NCBI GenBank assembly: GCA_027295975.1
Contig: JAPUJX010000576.1
Coordinates: 1 to 6,852 of the forward strand
Reading direction: 5' to 3'
Length of the DNA stretch: 6,852 nt
Source of the DNA: Gammaproteobacteria bacterium
Lineage (GTDB): Bacteria > Pseudomonadota > Gammaproteobacteria > Pseudomonadales > Azotimanducaceae
Part shown: in pieces, positions 6,748 to 6,852 of the stretch
Layout: each line of letters starts with the position of its first letter
How positions within the stretch are numbered: the first letter of the stretch is position 1
The notes under the pieces: generated by a model
What the model was told of the DNA's origin: nothing
The model's input: the letters and a program-made list of their open reading frames with translations, nothing else
Databases searched by the model: none
Program-made: the position numbers and the translations under genes

Positions 6748-6850
6748 CAAATTCAGGACACAAATTCAGGAGACACAAATTCAGAGACACAAATTCAGAG
6801 AGCAAATTCAGGACACTCACTAACTTTCCCTATGCAGGTGCCAAATTCAG
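6748..6850 (+). repeat. Short direct-repeat array, core CAAATTCAG
   Basis: Six exact copies of CAAATTCAG start at 6748, 6761, 6776, 6790, 6803 and 6842. The first five are spaced 13, 15, 14 and 13 bases apart; the last follows after 39. Several copies extend to a 14-base unit close to GACACAAATTCAGA. The array starts 13 bases after the larE stop and the final copy is cut by the window edge, so it may continue. Short GACAC/AATTCAG-type intergenic repeats occur in proteobacteria, often near REP-associated transposase (RAYT) genes; that link is from memory and no transposase is visible here. No coding sequence or clear terminator is seen between 6736 and 6852. Confidence 0.85.
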
Positions 6851-6852
6851 AG

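Noticed and set aside
6748..6852. CRISPR array
   Set aside because: The repeats are 9-14 bases with only about 4-6 bases between cores. CRISPR repeats are much longer, with spacers of around 30 bases, and no cas gene is present.
6736..6852. Intrinsic terminator after larE
   Set aside because: I see no GC-rich stem followed by a T-run. The copies are direct repeats, not inverted, so they do not form a stem with one another.

Overview
The window is a compact run of seven genes, all on the + strand. It looks like part of a bacterial chromosome of moderately high G+C, about 57-58% by eye. The gene families, the Tat-exported redox protein and the repeat type at the right edge fit a proteobacterium, perhaps gammaproteobacterial. 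No rRNA or marker gene is present, so this placement is tentative.

Left block (1-2565): three tightly coupled enzyme genes. They are a luciferase-like (LLM) flavin/F420-type oxidoreductase cut by the left edge, a 2-keto-4-pentenoate hydratase / fumarylacetoacetate hydrolase (FAH)-family enzyme, and a D-2-hydroxyacid dehydrogenase-family protein. They overlap by 8 and 4 bases and are almost certainly translated from one mRNA. The block reads as a small catabolic module acting on oxo- and hydroxy-acids; its substrate cannot be read from the sequence.

Middle (2566-3907): a 109-base gap without a gene, then a 410-residue aldo/keto reductase. It has a strong twin-arginine signal and eight C-terminal cysteines in two quartets, so it is predicted to be an exported iron-sulfur oxidoreductase.

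Right block (3917-6735): larC, larB and larE, the three genes that build the nickel-pincer nucleotide (NPN) cofactor from nicotinic acid adenine dinucleotide. LarB carboxylates and hydrolyses, LarE adds sulfur and LarC inserts nickel. The cofactor's known user is lactate racemase LarA and its homologues, which racemise or epimerise 2-hydroxyacids. No larA lies in the window, but a 2-hydroxyacid dehydrogenase does. The simplest reading is a 2-hydroxyacid pathway in which an unseen LarA-type enzyme, probably just outside the window, supplies the isomer that the dehydrogenase can use. The LarE has three cysteines placed as in the iron-sulfur-dependent LarE type rather than the single-cysteine sacrificial type.

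Right edge (6736-6852): non-coding, with six copies of the 9-mer CAAATTCAG, five of them at a 13-15 base period. This looks like a short intergenic repeat array that continues past the window.
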